NCBI GenBank assembly: GCA_029561455.1
Contig: JAKQIY010000047.1
Span: 64,332-128,331 of the forward strand
Origin: a bacterium
GTDB lineage: Bacteria > Zhuqueibacterota > Zhuqueibacteria > Residuimicrobiales > Krinioviventaceae
Reading direction: 5' to 3'
Length of the DNA stretch: 64,000 bases
The notes below the pieces were generated by a model, which was not told the DNA's origin, did not search any database, and worked only from the letters and a program-made list of their open reading frames with translations. Position numbers and translations under genes: made by a program. Shown here piece after piece: positions 44,448-54,703 of the stretch (position 1 is its first letter; every line of letters begins with the position of its first letter).

Positions 44448-45350
44448 ATGAAACACGGGTTAATGTGCAAAATTATAATTATCTGGTTGATGACTTTGAC
44501 AACCGGCTGTAACAGCGCCCCGATTCCGCATTTCGATGCGGACAATGCTTTTCTCTACCTGGAAAAACAATGCGCTTTTGGCCCGCGGATTCCCGGTTCG
44601 GCAGCACACCAGCAGTGCCGAGATTACCTGGTTTCCACCCTGCAGTTATACGCCGACCAGGTGACCACGCAGCCTTTTATGTTTACATTCGGCAAGCCGG
44701 CAAAGTCGGTTACGGCCACTAATATCATAGCCGCATTTCAGCCGCAAAAACGCGACCGGATACTGTTATGCGCGCACTGGGATACCCGGCCCTGGGCGGA
44801 TATGGATAAAGACCCGAAAAATCATAACCAGCCGGTAATAGGCGCCAATGACGGGGCCTCCGGGGTAGCGGTATTGCTGGAGATCGCTAAAATTCTCCAT
44901 TCGCAAAAACCTGAAATCGGCATTGATATTGTGTTATTCGACGCTGAAGACGCCGGTGAATACAATGTTGATGAAAGCTGGGCGCAGGGCTCGGCGGCTT
45001 TTGTGCGCCAGTATCGCGGCAAGTTAACGCCGCGATACGGTATTCTTTTAGATATGATTGGCGACGCCGACCTGAATGTTTATAAAGAAGGATTTTCCAA
45101 TGAATATGCTAAACCAATAGTCGACCTGGTATGGCAGCAAGCCGCGGCCCTGGGCATTAGAGAATTTATCCCGGAGGTGAGGCATATTGTAACCGATGAC
45201 CACCTGGCTTTTTTAAAGGCCGGCATTCCCTGTATCGACATTATCGACTTCGATTACCCCTGGTGGCATACAATACATGATACCCCGGACAAATGCAGCC
45301 CCGCCAGCCTGGGGAAGATTGGCGCGGTCCTCGTTCATTTAATCTATTGA
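44448..45350 (+). CDS. M28-family peptidase / glutaminyl-peptide cyclotransferase-like lipoprotein
   Basis: 300 residues from the ATG at 44448, 2 bp after the sprA stop; a TTG/ATG upstream lies inside sprA. MKHGLMCKIIIIWLMTLTTGC gives a lipobox cysteine. Zinc-site motifs of the M28 fold are intact: HWDTRPWAD, GANDGASGVAVLLEIA, LFDAEDAGEY, MIGDADL and WWHTIHDTPDK. Many M28 proteins of this short type with DxDYPWWHTxxDTPD are glutaminyl cyclases, which turn a new N-terminal Gln into pyroglutamate; in T9SS organisms such an enzyme modifies exported proteins. The direct coupling to sprA supports a role in secretion. An aminopeptidase function cannot be excluded. Confidence 0.85.
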   Translation: MKHGLMCKIIIIWLMTLTTGCNSAPIPHFDADNAFLYLEKQCAFGPRIPGSAAHQQCRDYLVSTLQLYADQVTTQPFMFTFGKPAKSVTATNIIAAFQPQKRDRILLCAHWDTRPWADMDKDPKNHNQPVIGANDGASGVAVLLEIAKILHSQKPEIGIDIVLFDAEDAGEYNVDESWAQGSAAFVRQYRGKLTPRYGILLDMIGDADLNVYKEGFSNEYAKPIVDLVWQQAAALGIREFIPEVRHIVTDDHLAFLKAGIPCIDIIDFDYPWWHTIHDTPDKCSPASLGKIGAVLVHLIY

Positions 45351-45455
45351 TAAAAGTTCTACTCTTTTACCGGAAACTTTAGTATCTTTATAGCGTAGCA
45401 AAATTTATCATTTGTGATATAAATCAATCACTTTATCCGCACAGAGTTGTATTGT

Positions 45456-46319
45456 ATGAAACCTGAAAATTGGCTTGAGGTGATCGTTGCCGTTACGCCG
45501 GAAACTACCGAGTCTATCGGTAATTATTTATTCGAAGCAGGATCGGTTGGAATTGTCGAGCAGGAAGGCTTTTTGCATGCTTATTTTCCTGCGCACAGCG
45601 ATGAAGCCGGAATAAAAAAACAGTTATCGCAGTATCTTGATTCATTAAAAAAAATGGGTTACCCGGTCGATAGCAGCTCTATTACTCTGACCGATCTAGC
45701 CAACCAGGATTGGAACAGTGAGTGGAAAAAAGGCTTTAAACCGTTATGGATAAGCCAAAACATAATGGTCAAGCCAACCTGGTGTGAAACACCCGCCAAT
45801 GCCCCGGCTGTAGTCATAGCCATCGACCCGGAAATGGCGTTTGGCACCGGCACCCATGCTACCACCTCAATGTGTATGACGTTAATGGATGGCCGCACCT
45901 GTGGAAAAACAATACTCGATGCCGGCACCGGCACCGGAATTTTAGCGATCCTGGCTGCCATGCAGGGCGCAGACCGGGTGTGGGCGTTTGACAATGATCC
46001 GGTAGCAACAGCGACGGCGAAGAAAAATGCCGCACAAAATGAAATTCAACAAAACATCCTGTTCTTTACAGGAACCTTATCAGTAGTCAAAAATAGTCAA
46101 TTCGACCTGGTAGTGGCAAATATCAACCGCTCCCAGATCATCTCCATGCTGCCGGATTTTTACCGGTTATTGAACCAACCGGGTTTGTTTATACTATCCG
46201 GAATTCTTGATAGTGAAAAAAACCTGGTTACCGCAGCATTGACACAAAACCGCTTTCAAATCACCGCTATAACGCAAAAGGATGAATGGCTCGCTTTTGA
46301 ATGCACAAAACAATTGTGA
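45456..46319 (+). CDS. prmA: Ribosomal protein L11 methyltransferase
   Basis: 287 residues from the ATG at 45456 (a TTG at 45447 is an alternative). N-terminal substrate-binding domain (WLEVIVAVTPETTESIGNYLFEAGSVGIVE), then the Rossmann methyltransferase: DPEMAFGTGTHATTSMCM, ILDAGTGTGILAILAAMQGADRVWAFDNDP and VANINRSQIISMLPDFYRLL. It trimethylates ribosomal protein L11 using SAM. Housekeeping gene placed between two secretion-block genes, and 6 bp from the next gene, so expressed with it. Confidence 0.93.
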   Translation: MKPENWLEVIVAVTPETTESIGNYLFEAGSVGIVEQEGFLHAYFPAHSDEAGIKKQLSQYLDSLKKMGYPVDSSSITLTDLANQDWNSEWKKGFKPLWISQNIMVKPTWCETPANAPAVVIAIDPEMAFGTGTHATTSMCMTLMDGRTCGKTILDAGTGTGILAILAAMQGADRVWAFDNDPVATATAKKNAAQNEIQQNILFFTGTLSVVKNSQFDLVVANINRSQIISMLPDFYRLLNQPGLFILSGILDSEKNLVTAALTQNRFQITAITQKDEWLAFECTKQL

Positions 46320-46325
46320 TATAAT

Positions 46326-46976
46326 ATGCGTTATTATATTTTCATAATTTTTTTTATATTATTACTTTTAGCATCCTCCGGGCAAGGCGCGGAACGTAAA
46401 ATTGTGGTGGACAGCCTGGTTGTTTGTAATAACCAGCTCTGCCTCAGTTATCACATCGACGGTTTGCTGAATAATAATACTATTCAGGGACTGGAGCGCG
46501 GGCTGACATCGGAAGTGTTGCACCATATCCGTTTATGGAAAAGTAAAAAGTTGTTCAGTTCCATATCGGCCGAGGCTTTAATATCTATCAAGATATTGTA
46601 TGATAACTGGGAAGACAAATTTCGTCTGGTTACCGATACGGAAAATCGTTTAACAACCCAGGTAGAAACTGTCAGGCAATTTTGTTCCGAGGTCAGGAAT
46701 TATGTGCTGGCGGATATTGGCGAAATGGAGGCGGAGAGTAAATATTATATCAGTGTGGAAACAACATTTAAACCGGTATCGGCGGAAACTTATGAAGATC
46801 TGAATTCGTGGTTATCCGGCAAATCCGGCGCCGATAGCAAGGAAAAACCCAAAACGGGCGGACAGAACAAGGTGTTTTCTGTGTTGATGAATGTGATGGG
46901 GTTTGGGGATAAAGTCCTTTCTTATAAATCAGTTGATTTTATCATCGAAAATAATTCTATAAGGTATTTAAATTAA
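46326..46976 (+). CDS. DUF4390-like exported protein
   Basis: 216 residues with leader MRYYIFIIFFILLLLASSGQG. The rest shows the DUF4390 pattern: IVVDSLVVCNNQLCLSYHIDGLLNNNTIQGLERGLTSEV, then SIKILYDNWEDKFRLV, a domain found in FCB bacteria and often linked to envelope functions. A C-terminal part ends FGDKVLSYKSVDFIIENNS. Starts 6 bp after prmA and is followed by 280 bp before porU. Function unknown; the assignment is by resemblance. Confidence 0.7.
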   Translation: MRYYIFIIFFILLLLASSGQGAERKIVVDSLVVCNNQLCLSYHIDGLLNNNTIQGLERGLTSEVLHHIRLWKSKKLFSSISAEALISIKILYDNWEDKFRLVTDTENRLTTQVETVRQFCSEVRNYVLADIGEMEAESKYYISVETTFKPVSAETYEDLNSWLSGKSGADSKEKPKTGGQNKVFSVLMNVMGFGDKVLSYKSVDFIIENNSIRYLN

Positions 46977-47256
46977 AATTTGACCAGCAACCGGTTTAAT
47001 GTGAACCAGGAATAACCATCTGTATAGTAATGTTATTCTGCAAACAGAGCGCTTACCCGGCTGTAATACCTGAAAATAGTATTAATGGTGTAGTTGTTCA
47101 AGGTTCGTAATTACAACCATTTACAAGGTAATTTCAAACTTGTCAGGAAATAGGTTTTTTATTTTTTTGTGTTGATTTACTAGGTATAAATCATTATTTT
47201 ATTCGTGGTTAAATGATAATACTCCGCTGCCGGGAATATTCATATAGGGAGAGAAA

Positions 47257-50200
47257 TTGATAAGAACAAGATTTTTTCTGTTAATATTGTTTATTTTCGT
47301 TATTATATCGTCTGGACTGTGTGAGTACTCCGTAAACATCATCGAACAAACCGATAGCAGGGTGCGGCTTGCCGTACAATTCCCGTTACCGGCGATAAGC
47401 GCTGCCCAAAGTGGTGATTCCGGGTATTCCGATATAACATGCGCCAACTGGCCGGTAACCCGTTTTGCCAATGACCGGCAATTACCTTACACTGCCGAGT
47501 TGCTGCATCTGGCAGGCAAACATGCAGCCGGAATTCTGGTTTCAAGTGAAACCACCAGAATTAAAACCGTTCCTCCCCGTCCTTATAGCAATGACATTCC
47601 GACCGGTATAGACGCTGACACCAATCCTTTACCGGTGTTAAAACAAAGTGACGCGCCGGTTGTTCCGGATGACCTTTCGTTTGCATTACGTTATACCGGT
47701 GATCTTGGCGGCAGTTGTTTGTGGAGCCTGGAACTCTATCCCTATCATTACGACGCCGGCGCCGGCGAACTGGTGGTAACGACCGCGATGGTGATTGAAA
47801 TCACTGTCACGCCTGGCGATGACCGTACGCCCCTGACGCAACCGGAAGCCGAACAATTAAACCGGTTAGGCCTTGTTACCCACTCTAAAACCCGCGAGAA
47901 AAAGAACGGTACTACAATCCTGAGTAAAACCACCGCCGCTCAGGAAGGGAAATGGAAAATTATAATAGAAAAGGACGGCTTTTACCGGGTGACCGGCAAG
48001 GATTTAAGCGCCGCCGGCTTGAAATTGCTGGATATTGATATTAAAACACTGCGTCTGACCAATGACGGCAAGGAAACGCCGATTTATGTACAGGGCTGGA
48101 AAGACGGTCAGTTTAATAAAGACGATTACTTTTTATTTTGGGCAGAATACTCCCGGCAAAATATTACCACATCGGCAACCGATCTGTACAAGGATCCTTA
48201 TTCCCCGGCAAATGTCTATTGGTTATCGTGGGGCGGGCAAAAGGGGATATGGATGGGAGAGGAACAGGGCTTGGTCAATCTCGATCCGAATGAACAATAT
48301 AACAGTCCCTATTCATTTAACGAAACAATACATATCGAGCAGGACAGTTATTTTGACCGGTTGAGCATGGTGCAAACCGATTCCATCCGCGACCACTGGT
48401 TTTTTGACGGCGGCATCAAAGCCGGCCGCCGCGAGGATTATAATTTTAAATTATATCATCCCGATCCGCAAAGCACATTGGGAGTGAGCTGCCGGTTGTT
48501 ATTATGCGGCAGAACCTCATTGGACACGATACCGCATGATATTACCTGCTATTTAAACAAGAATTACCTTGGCGCAGCGCAGTGGTGGCAGCAGGATTAT
48601 TATGACCTGGTCAGTGATACCCGGCAATCTATAACCGGGGCTGATCTGAATGATGGCGATAACCAGCTAACAATAGTTAATAATATCGACGCAAAAGAAT
48701 TCGATTTTGTGATGCTCAACTGGTTTGAGGTCAGCTATCCCCGCCTTTACAAAGCCCAGGAAGATTTTTTAAAGTTCACCATACCGCCCGATAATACAAC
48801 CGGAAATTATGTATTCAGAATCAGCAATTTTGCCGATGACAAAATCGAAGTTTATAAATTAGGACAAAACAAGATCGTCGGCGGGACAGTAACGGGTTAT
48901 CCGGCATTTGGCGACAGCACCTTGTACCAGATCAGTTTTACGGATTATATCAGTTCGGCCAATACCGAATATATTGCGATCTCCCCCGATTCCATGTTAA
49001 AGCCGCTGGCAATAGTACCGGACGAACCGACTTTATTAAAGTCCACAAATCTTTCTGCCGATTATCTGCTTATTTCTCACCACCGGTTTGTTGATATGCC
49101 GGAAGTACAGCAATTATTGGAATTACGGCAGGCGCAGGGCTATCATACGTTATTGGTAGATATTCAGGATATATATGATGAATTTAATTACGGTAAACCC
49201 GGCCCTTTTGGGTTGAAACGGTTTTTGAAATGGGCGTATGATAACTGGCAGGCGCCGCAACTAAAATATGTATTGCTGTTGGGCGACGGCAGTTATGTCC
49301 GTTATTCTACCGAGGCGGATACGCTGGACCTGGTTCCGGCCTATATGCGGCAAACTTATAACTTTGGCGCTGCGGCAAGCGATCACTGGTATGCACTTTT
49401 GGATGGCGATAATGAAATAGCAGATATACATATCGGCAGAATTCCGGCGCGCACCCCGGAGGAAGCGGGTTCATTTATTGCCAAAATGATCGATTATGAA
49501 AAAACCCCGGCCGGCGGCGCCTGGCGGAACCGGATACTCTACCTGGCAGGAAATGGACAGGTATTTCGCGACCAGGGGGAAATCCTGGCTGACAAAGTGC
49601 CGCTCAAATTTGACGCCAGAAAATTGTATACCATTCGTGACGAATCCGGGTTTAGCGATCCCTTTTTTGGCGGTACTATAGATTTATTGGATTATTTTAA
49701 CGATGGCTGCGCCGTGATGACCTTTCACGGTCATGGCGGCGGCGCAATCTGGGCTGATAACGGGTTGCTGCGTATTGAAGATTGCCGACAAATTTATAAC
49801 CAGGGTCGGCTGCCTTTGATTCTAAGTATGACCTGCTATACCGGGGCATTTGAATCTCCATCGGGCGAAGCCCTGGCCGATGCCTTGTTGTTTGCGCAAG
49901 ATACAGGGGTAATTGGCTTTTTGGGCGCCAGTGGTTTCGGCTGGACGCAAAATGATTATTACCTGCAGACTGAAATATTTAATTATCTTTATAATAATCC
50001 CGGCAAGACGCTTGGTGAGATTGTCGACGCCGGAAAAACTTTGTATTTCGCCAAACATAAATATTTGCAAACCATTACGCAATTAAATCAATATCATTTA
50101 TTTGGCGACCCGGCTACACCAATGATATTACCAACAACTGAAACGGGTGTAAAAATCAATACACAAACTCCGCAAAGTGGTGAGACTCTCAGGGTGAATT

Positions 50201-52080
50201 GCCAAATCCCGTTTAGCGATGGTTTGGCAGAATTTGCTCTTAACGACAGTTCCCGCCGGCAATTAAACGTCCGTTCAATGACCATAACCGGCAATGAGTG
50301 TTCCGCCGAGTTCACTTTACCCGATCCTTTCCCCTCCCAGTCCGGCAGTATTCGATTTTATGCCGGCAATTCAATCGGTACGCAGCAGGCGCATGGGGCG
50401 GTAGTTTTTTCTTTGACCGGAATTGTGTTCGATTCGGCAACTGTAGTCCATTCCGATAAAGATAGTTTGAATTTTGGGATTAAAGTGTCCAGTCGTTTTC
50501 CTGTTAAATCTGTGTATTGTCTTGTTATGAACGATACTCTGGCGCTGGCGCCAACCCGTGGGAATTGGTATACATGCGTCAACAACTGGAAACTGCACTA
50601 TTCCAGCTATGAACTGGAATATTCTTTTATTGCCGAGTCCGAAGACGGCACGATTTATTCCAGCACTGACTTTATTTACTTTATGAAAAAGGGGCCGGAT
50701 TTAACATGCGATAAAAATTCAATCCGGATAACCGGCGATAACTATATTTATCTTGAAGCTAAAATAATTAACAACGGCGATACTGAAGCTAACCAAATAC
50801 CGGTGTTATTGCAACTCAAGACCGGCTCCGGCTGGACGGATATTGGCGCCCATACGATCAATATCACCGCGTTTTCAACTGCAACTGTCAGACAACCGCT
50901 ATCGCTTCCCCCGGGAGCGGCGACCCTGCAAATTCGGATCGACCCGGACTATCAACACAAAGATGTTAACCGCAGCAATAATGATGTTACCGTTGATTTG
51001 ACTATATCGTCTGTCAATTATGATCCGTTACGGGGATTATATTATGGAGATACAATAATAGATACGCTGGCGGTTGATAGCGTTCTGGCCTTGTGGATGC
51101 CGGCGGAAGCTACCGCGCAGAACCGGGTGGTTACGTTAAAGCGAGTGGCCGCTCCTGTAATTAACGAGCAGCCGGATTTTACCTTTATTGAAAATGTGCC
51201 GGTATATGATCTTGCGCTGAGCAATGGCGTGGTTTCACTTTTAAAACCGGCGCAGGTTATTTTTACCCTGCCGGAAAGAGTAACGGTGAACCTGGATAGC
51301 AGTGCGGCGGCTTTTGATGTTTATACGTTGTCGCCAGGTTTACAAAAATGGGTAAAATGCAATGGCGTACGCAGCGGGAACTGCATTACCGCCCAGGTAA
51401 CTGTGCCCGGCCAGTTAGCTGTAATTCAAAGCGTCGATATTCTGCCCCCCAAAGTCGATGTGTCCGTCAACGGCCAGCCTTACGCCTATGACCGGTATAT
51501 CAGCCCGGAACCGGTATTTTGTATTAATTTACAGGATATTAACGGCGTTAATATAACTTCGCCAATTTTTCAGGTTATGCTGGACGGGCGGCAATTAGAG
51601 CGCAGTGAATTATCAGCGCCGGATAGCGTTGTGAATGCCAATTTTGTTTCTTTTACCTTTGAGCCAAAACTGGCAACCGGTCAGCATACCCTGCATATAT
51701 CCTGTATTGATTGTAACGGTAATGTTTATAATTCGGAAGAATATGTTTTCAAAACCGCCAGTGAATTTGCTATAAAATTACTGGGCAATTATCCCAATCC
51801 CTTTACCGAATCCACCATTATTGGCTATATGCTTACCTTCCCGGTGCAGGAAATTAAAGTCAAGATCTATACTGCTTCCGGTCGTCTGATCCGGGAGATC
51901 AATCCCCGTGATATTAGCGAAGATCCAAATCCTTATAGCGCCGATTATCATGAAGTGTTTTGGGATGGTCTCGATGAGGAAGGCGATGAGATAGCTAATG
52001 GCGTTTATTTCTATCGTATAACCGCCGTTTCAGGCAGTAAAACCCTGCATGAAACCGGAAAAATGGCAAAATTAAAGTGA
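47257..52080 (+). CDS. porU: PorU-like T9SS sortase (C25 gingipain-type), with type-A C-terminal domain
   Basis: 1607 residues from a TTG start chosen because AGGGAGAG lies 3 bp before it and a signal sequence follows (RTRFFLLILFIFVIISSG). The peptidase core is of the gingipain class: SADYLLISHHRFVDM, ADIHIGRIPARTPEEAG, then TFHGHGGGAIWADNG with catalytic His826, and ILSMTCYTGAFESPSGEALADALL with Cys860; the His-Cys spacing of 34 matches RgpB (33). Beta-domains follow, and a C-terminal domain NYPNPFTESTIIGY ... VFWDGLDEEGDEIANGVYFYRI closes it, so the sortase is itself a T9SS cargo-like protein. PorU removes cargo signals and attaches them to surface lipids. Longer than the usual 1100-1200. 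Confidence 0.88.
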   Translation: MIRTRFFLLILFIFVIISSGLCEYSVNIIEQTDSRVRLAVQFPLPAISAAQSGDSGYSDITCANWPVTRFANDRQLPYTAELLHLAGKHAAGILVSSETTRIKTVPPRPYSNDIPTGIDADTNPLPVLKQSDAPVVPDDLSFALRYTGDLGGSCLWSLELYPYHYDAGAGELVVTTAMVIEITVTPGDDRTPLTQPEAEQLNRLGLVTHSKTREKKNGTTILSKTTAAQEGKWKIIIEKDGFYRVTGKDLSAAGLKLLDIDIKTLRLTNDGKETPIYVQGWKDGQFNKDDYFLFWAEYSRQNITTSATDLYKDPYSPANVYWLSWGGQKGIWMGEEQGLVNLDPNEQYNSPYSFNETIHIEQDSYFDRLSMVQTDSIRDHWFFDGGIKAGRREDYNFKLYHPDPQSTLGVSCRLLLCGRTSLDTIPHDITCYLNKNYLGAAQWWQQDYYDLVSDTRQSITGADLNDGDNQLTIVNNIDAKEFDFVMLNWFEVSYPRLYKAQEDFLKFTIPPDNTTGNYVFRISNFADDKIEVYKLGQNKIVGGTVTGYPAFGDSTLYQISFTDYISSANTEYIAISPDSMLKPLAIVPDEPTLLKSTNLSADYLLISHHRFVDMPEVQQLLELRQAQGYHTLLVDIQDIYDEFNYGKPGPFGLKRFLKWAYDNWQAPQLKYVLLLGDGSYVRYSTEADTLDLVPAYMRQTYNFGAAASDHWYALLDGDNEIADIHIGRIPARTPEEAGSFIAKMIDYEKTPAGGAWRNRILYLAGNGQVFRDQGEILADKVPLKFDARKLYTIRDESGFSDPFFGGTIDLLDYFNDGCAVMTFHGHGGGAIWADNGLLRIEDCRQIYNQGRLPLILSMTCYTGAFESPSGEALADALLFAQDTGVIGFLGASGFGWTQNDYYLQTEIFNYLYNNPGKTLGEIVDAGKTLYFAKHKYLQTITQLNQYHLFGDPATPMILPTTETGVKINTQTPQSGETLRVNCQIPFSDGLAEFALNDSSRRQLNVRSMTITGNECSAEFTLPDPFPSQSGSIRFYAGNSIGTQQAHGAVVFSLTGIVFDSATVVHSDKDSLNFGIKVSSRFPVKSVYCLVMNDTLALAPTRGNWYTCVNNWKLHYSSYELEYSFIAESEDGTIYSSTDFIYFMKKGPDLTCDKNSIRITGDNYIYLEAKIINNGDTEANQIPVLLQLKTGSGWTDIGAHTINITAFSTATVRQPLSLPPGAATLQIRIDPDYQHKDVNRSNNDVTVDLTISSVNYDPLRGLYYGDTIIDTLAVDSVLALWMPAEATAQNRVVTLKRVAAPVINEQPDFTFIENVPVYDLALSNGVVSLLKPAQVIFTLPERVTVNLDSSAAAFDVYTLSPGLQKWVKCNGVRSGNCITAQVTVPGQLAVIQSVDILPPKVDVSVNGQPYAYDRYISPEPVFCINLQDINGVNITSPIFQVMLDGRQLERSELSAPDSVVNANFVSFTFEPKLATGQHTLHISCIDCNGNVYNSEEYVFKTASEFAIKLLGNYPNPFTESTIIGYMLTFPVQEIKVKIYTASGRLIREINPRDISEDPNPYSADYHEVFWDGLDEEGDEIANGVYFYRITAVSGSKTLHETGKMAKLK

Positions 52081-52129
52081 TCCTGAAATAATCCTGGAAA
52101 AATATTGATTATTTGCATAGAAGAAAATT

Positions 52130-53170
52130 ATGAATAAACAAATAAAATGTGGTTTTAAAGTACTTTTAATATCCAGCGTAATGTTTTATGCTCATACCGG
52201 TTTTGCCGGGGGTAAATATGCCGGTTCGTCAATGGAACTTGGTATAGGCGCCCGGCCACTGGCCCTGGGAGGCGCGGCTGCGGCAATGTATGGCAGCGCG
52301 GAATTATTCCACTATAACCCGGCGTCGTTGACTTTTGTTGAAAAACCAACCCTCAGCTTAATGTATGCGCCGTCGTTCCAGAGTATTACCGATCCGTTGG
52401 CGAATTATAACTATGCAGGAATCGCTTTACCGTTGCCGGGCGGCGGGACCATCGCTTTGAACTGGACCCGTTTTTCCGTCGATGATATTCCGATCTATCC
52501 AGACCCCAAAGGGTCTTCCTTTGCTGAACGCAATAGCGATAAAAATTTGCAGATGGACGGTGTTGCGCTGGGCTATTTTGAAGATGTTGAAGACGTTTAT
52601 TACTTTTCTTTTGCCAAAGCGATCAAGAGTACAATTCCCCTGGGATGGTTATACATGGATATGCCTTTTGAAATACCGTTTGGCATGAATTTTAAAATGA
52701 TCAGGCAAAAATTATATAATGCCCAGGCTACCGGCATGGGTATAGATATAGGAACTATGATTAAATTGAATTTGGGGCACGTTTTTGATAAACGGAATAT
52801 GGGTGATTTGGCTTTTGGTGTTTCTTCTACCGATGTCAATAGCACGGCAATAATCTGGAATACGGCGGCAAAAACCGAAGATCACATACAACGCGCCGTG
52901 CTTTATGGTTTGTATTACCAGCAAAAATTAGGCTTTTCTGATGCCAGGGTGAATTTATACTGGACGCGCTACAAGAAATATGATGTCTATTCCATCTATA
53001 GCGCCGAGTTTCTGATAAAGGGATTGGCAATCCGGGTTGGGAAAAATGAATTTGGTATAACTACCGGCGCCGGTATTCAATTCTGGCGATTGATGGTCGA
53101 TTATGCCTTTGTCTCCAACCAGTTGGATGATGTACACCGGCTCAGTTGCGCGATCCGTCTGAAAGAGTAA
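52130..53170 (+). CDS. porV: PorV/PorQ-family outer-membrane protein
   Basis: 346 residues with leader ending FAGG. The start KYAGSSMELGIGARPLALGGAAAAMYGSAELFHYNPASL is the diagnostic PorV/PorQ N-terminus (FadL-like 14-strand barrel of the T9SS attachment complex). PorV carries cargo from SprA to PorU; it sits 49 bp after porU, and the three T9SS genes of the window (sprA, porU, this) fit one system. The symbol is tentative, since PorV and PorQ-type proteins are hard to tell apart. Confidence 0.8.
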   Translation: MNKQIKCGFKVLLISSVMFYAHTGFAGGKYAGSSMELGIGARPLALGGAAAAMYGSAELFHYNPASLTFVEKPTLSLMYAPSFQSITDPLANYNYAGIALPLPGGGTIALNWTRFSVDDIPIYPDPKGSSFAERNSDKNLQMDGVALGYFEDVEDVYYFSFAKAIKSTIPLGWLYMDMPFEIPFGMNFKMIRQKLYNAQATGMGIDIGTMIKLNLGHVFDKRNMGDLAFGVSSTDVNSTAIIWNTAAKTEDHIQRAVLYGLYYQQKLGFSDARVNLYWTRYKKYDVYSIYSAEFLIKGLAIRVGKNEFGITTGAGIQFWRLMVDYAFVSNQLDDVHRLSCAIRLKE

Positions 53171-53363
53171 GCCGGGCTGTTGATATACGAAATAAAACAT
53201 ACAGTAATTTGTTATACAGTTAAATTAAGATCCCGGCTAAAAATAATTCCGTAAATACAAGTGTATGCCGGTAAATTAAAAAATAGTATTTACAGTGTTG
53301 TTTTTTAAAGTATTTATTGTTACATTACTATAAATAAATTAAATAGTTATGTGGAGATGACAG

Positions 53364-54560
53364 ATGAAGGATCTTTATAGAATTATCGCAGCTTTCCTGC
53401 TGGTAGTATTGGTGCCTAGTGTAAATGCTGAAATTTTTAACGGCGGCCCCGGTCTTACCCATACCAAAGCGGCATGGGCGCAAAAGAAGGGGTATCTAAC
53501 AGTTTTTCCCAATACCCGCTTTTGGGGTAAAGTTACGGAAACGCCGGCTACAGAAACCACTGAAAAACGCGCTTATACCGTTTGGGATGTACAGGGTTTG
53601 GTGAGTGTTAATTATGGTATAAATGAGCATTTTGGTTTTTATATGTTACCCATTATGTACCAGGATTTAAACCAGGGCGACAAGGATGAAATTTTTTGGG
53701 ATACGTTTATCGGTATTAAAGCCGGTTCTTATAAATTTGCCGACAGCCCGTTCCAGTTTGGCGTCGAACTGGCCATGCGCTTTCCCACCGGCTCGAAACA
53801 TAATGTGATCTATGAGGATTATACCGCCGGCACAGTAGAATGGGGTTTTAACGGCCTGGTCAGTTGGGCAAAAGATAAATCGTACCCTGATGAAGATCTC
53901 AACGCTCATTTTAATTTTGGATACTGGAACCACAATGATGTAGGAGAGACCCTGGTGCCGGACTCGCTTTTGGTGGGCAGCTATGCCAATTTGAAACCTT
54001 ATGCCAATGTGCTGGATCCAAGCCAGGAACTCAGGTATGCTTTGGGGCTGGAATATCCAACCGCAAACTTTAATTACGGCCTGGAAATTTACGGCAACGG
54101 CTGGCTGCAAAAACCGCCGGTAACCGCCGCCAGTCATGAATATTATTCTTATATGAATCTGAGTATCACTTATAAACCTAACAAGTGGTTTAATTTCGTG
54201 GTTTCAGGCGATATTCGCATATCTCCAGATGAAGAAGAGACCATTGGTCCGCGCATGACCCGTCCCGACCTGCCCAATTATAGTTCCTGGAAGATCAATG
54301 TCGGCGGCAGGTTTGTCATTCTGCCCACATCGGTTTATAAAGTAAAGGAACGGGATATTTTAATGAAAAAGGCAGAATCCCGGCGGGAAGTGTTTGAGCA
54401 GATCATCAAAGAGAAAAAAGAGACCGAATCTGCTGAGCAGGAACTGCAAAGAATAAAGGATGAACGGGAAAAAGCGGAAAAAGAACTGGAAAGATTGAAA
54501 CGAATTCTTGAAGGTAAAGAAGAAGTGGTTCCAACCAATCCCGATGAACCAAAGCCATAA
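53364..54560 (+). CDS. Outer-membrane protein with C-terminal coiled coil
   Basis: 398 residues with signal peptide MKDLYRIIAAFLLVVLVPSVNA. Amphipathic strands up to about residue 310 (LVSVNYGINEHFGFYMLPIM, FQFGVELAMRFPTGSKHNV, MNLSITYKPNKWFNFVVSG) form a barrel. From residue 320 a long Glu/Lys helix begins (SRREVFEQIIKEKKETESAEQEL, ending LERLKRILEGKEEVVPTNPDEP), which should reach into the periplasm, perhaps to peptidoglycan or a partner. Follows porV by 193 bp and ends at a terminator. Function unknown, though location suggests the secretion block. Confidence 0.75.
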   Translation: MKDLYRIIAAFLLVVLVPSVNAEIFNGGPGLTHTKAAWAQKKGYLTVFPNTRFWGKVTETPATETTEKRAYTVWDVQGLVSVNYGINEHFGFYMLPIMYQDLNQGDKDEIFWDTFIGIKAGSYKFADSPFQFGVELAMRFPTGSKHNVIYEDYTAGTVEWGFNGLVSWAKDKSYPDEDLNAHFNFGYWNHNDVGETLVPDSLLVGSYANLKPYANVLDPSQELRYALGLEYPTANFNYGLEIYGNGWLQKPPVTAASHEYYSYMNLSITYKPNKWFNFVVSGDIRISPDEEETIGPRMTRPDLPNYSSWKINVGGRFVILPTSVYKVKERDILMKKAESRREVFEQIIKEKKETESAEQELQRIKDEREKAEKELERLKRILEGKEEVVPTNPDEPKP

Positions 54561-54568
54561 AAATTTAA

Positions 54569-54596
54569 AGCCTTGCCGAACAGCAAGGCTTTTTTT
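54569..54596 (+). terminator. Rho-independent terminator
   Basis: AGCCTTGC (54569-54576), loop CGAACA, GCAAGGCT (54583-54590), then TTTTTT. An 8-bp perfect stem and T-run just after the coiled-coil protein gene; it marks the end of the secretion block transcript. Confidence 0.88.
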
Positions 54597-54703
54597 ATTA
54601 CTGGACGATATATAATTTAGAAAACAAATGTGCTTGTACTTTTGCCAATTTGTCTTTATCTTATGCCGAAATAACAGCCCGGCAGCTATTGTAAAAGTAA
54701 ATT

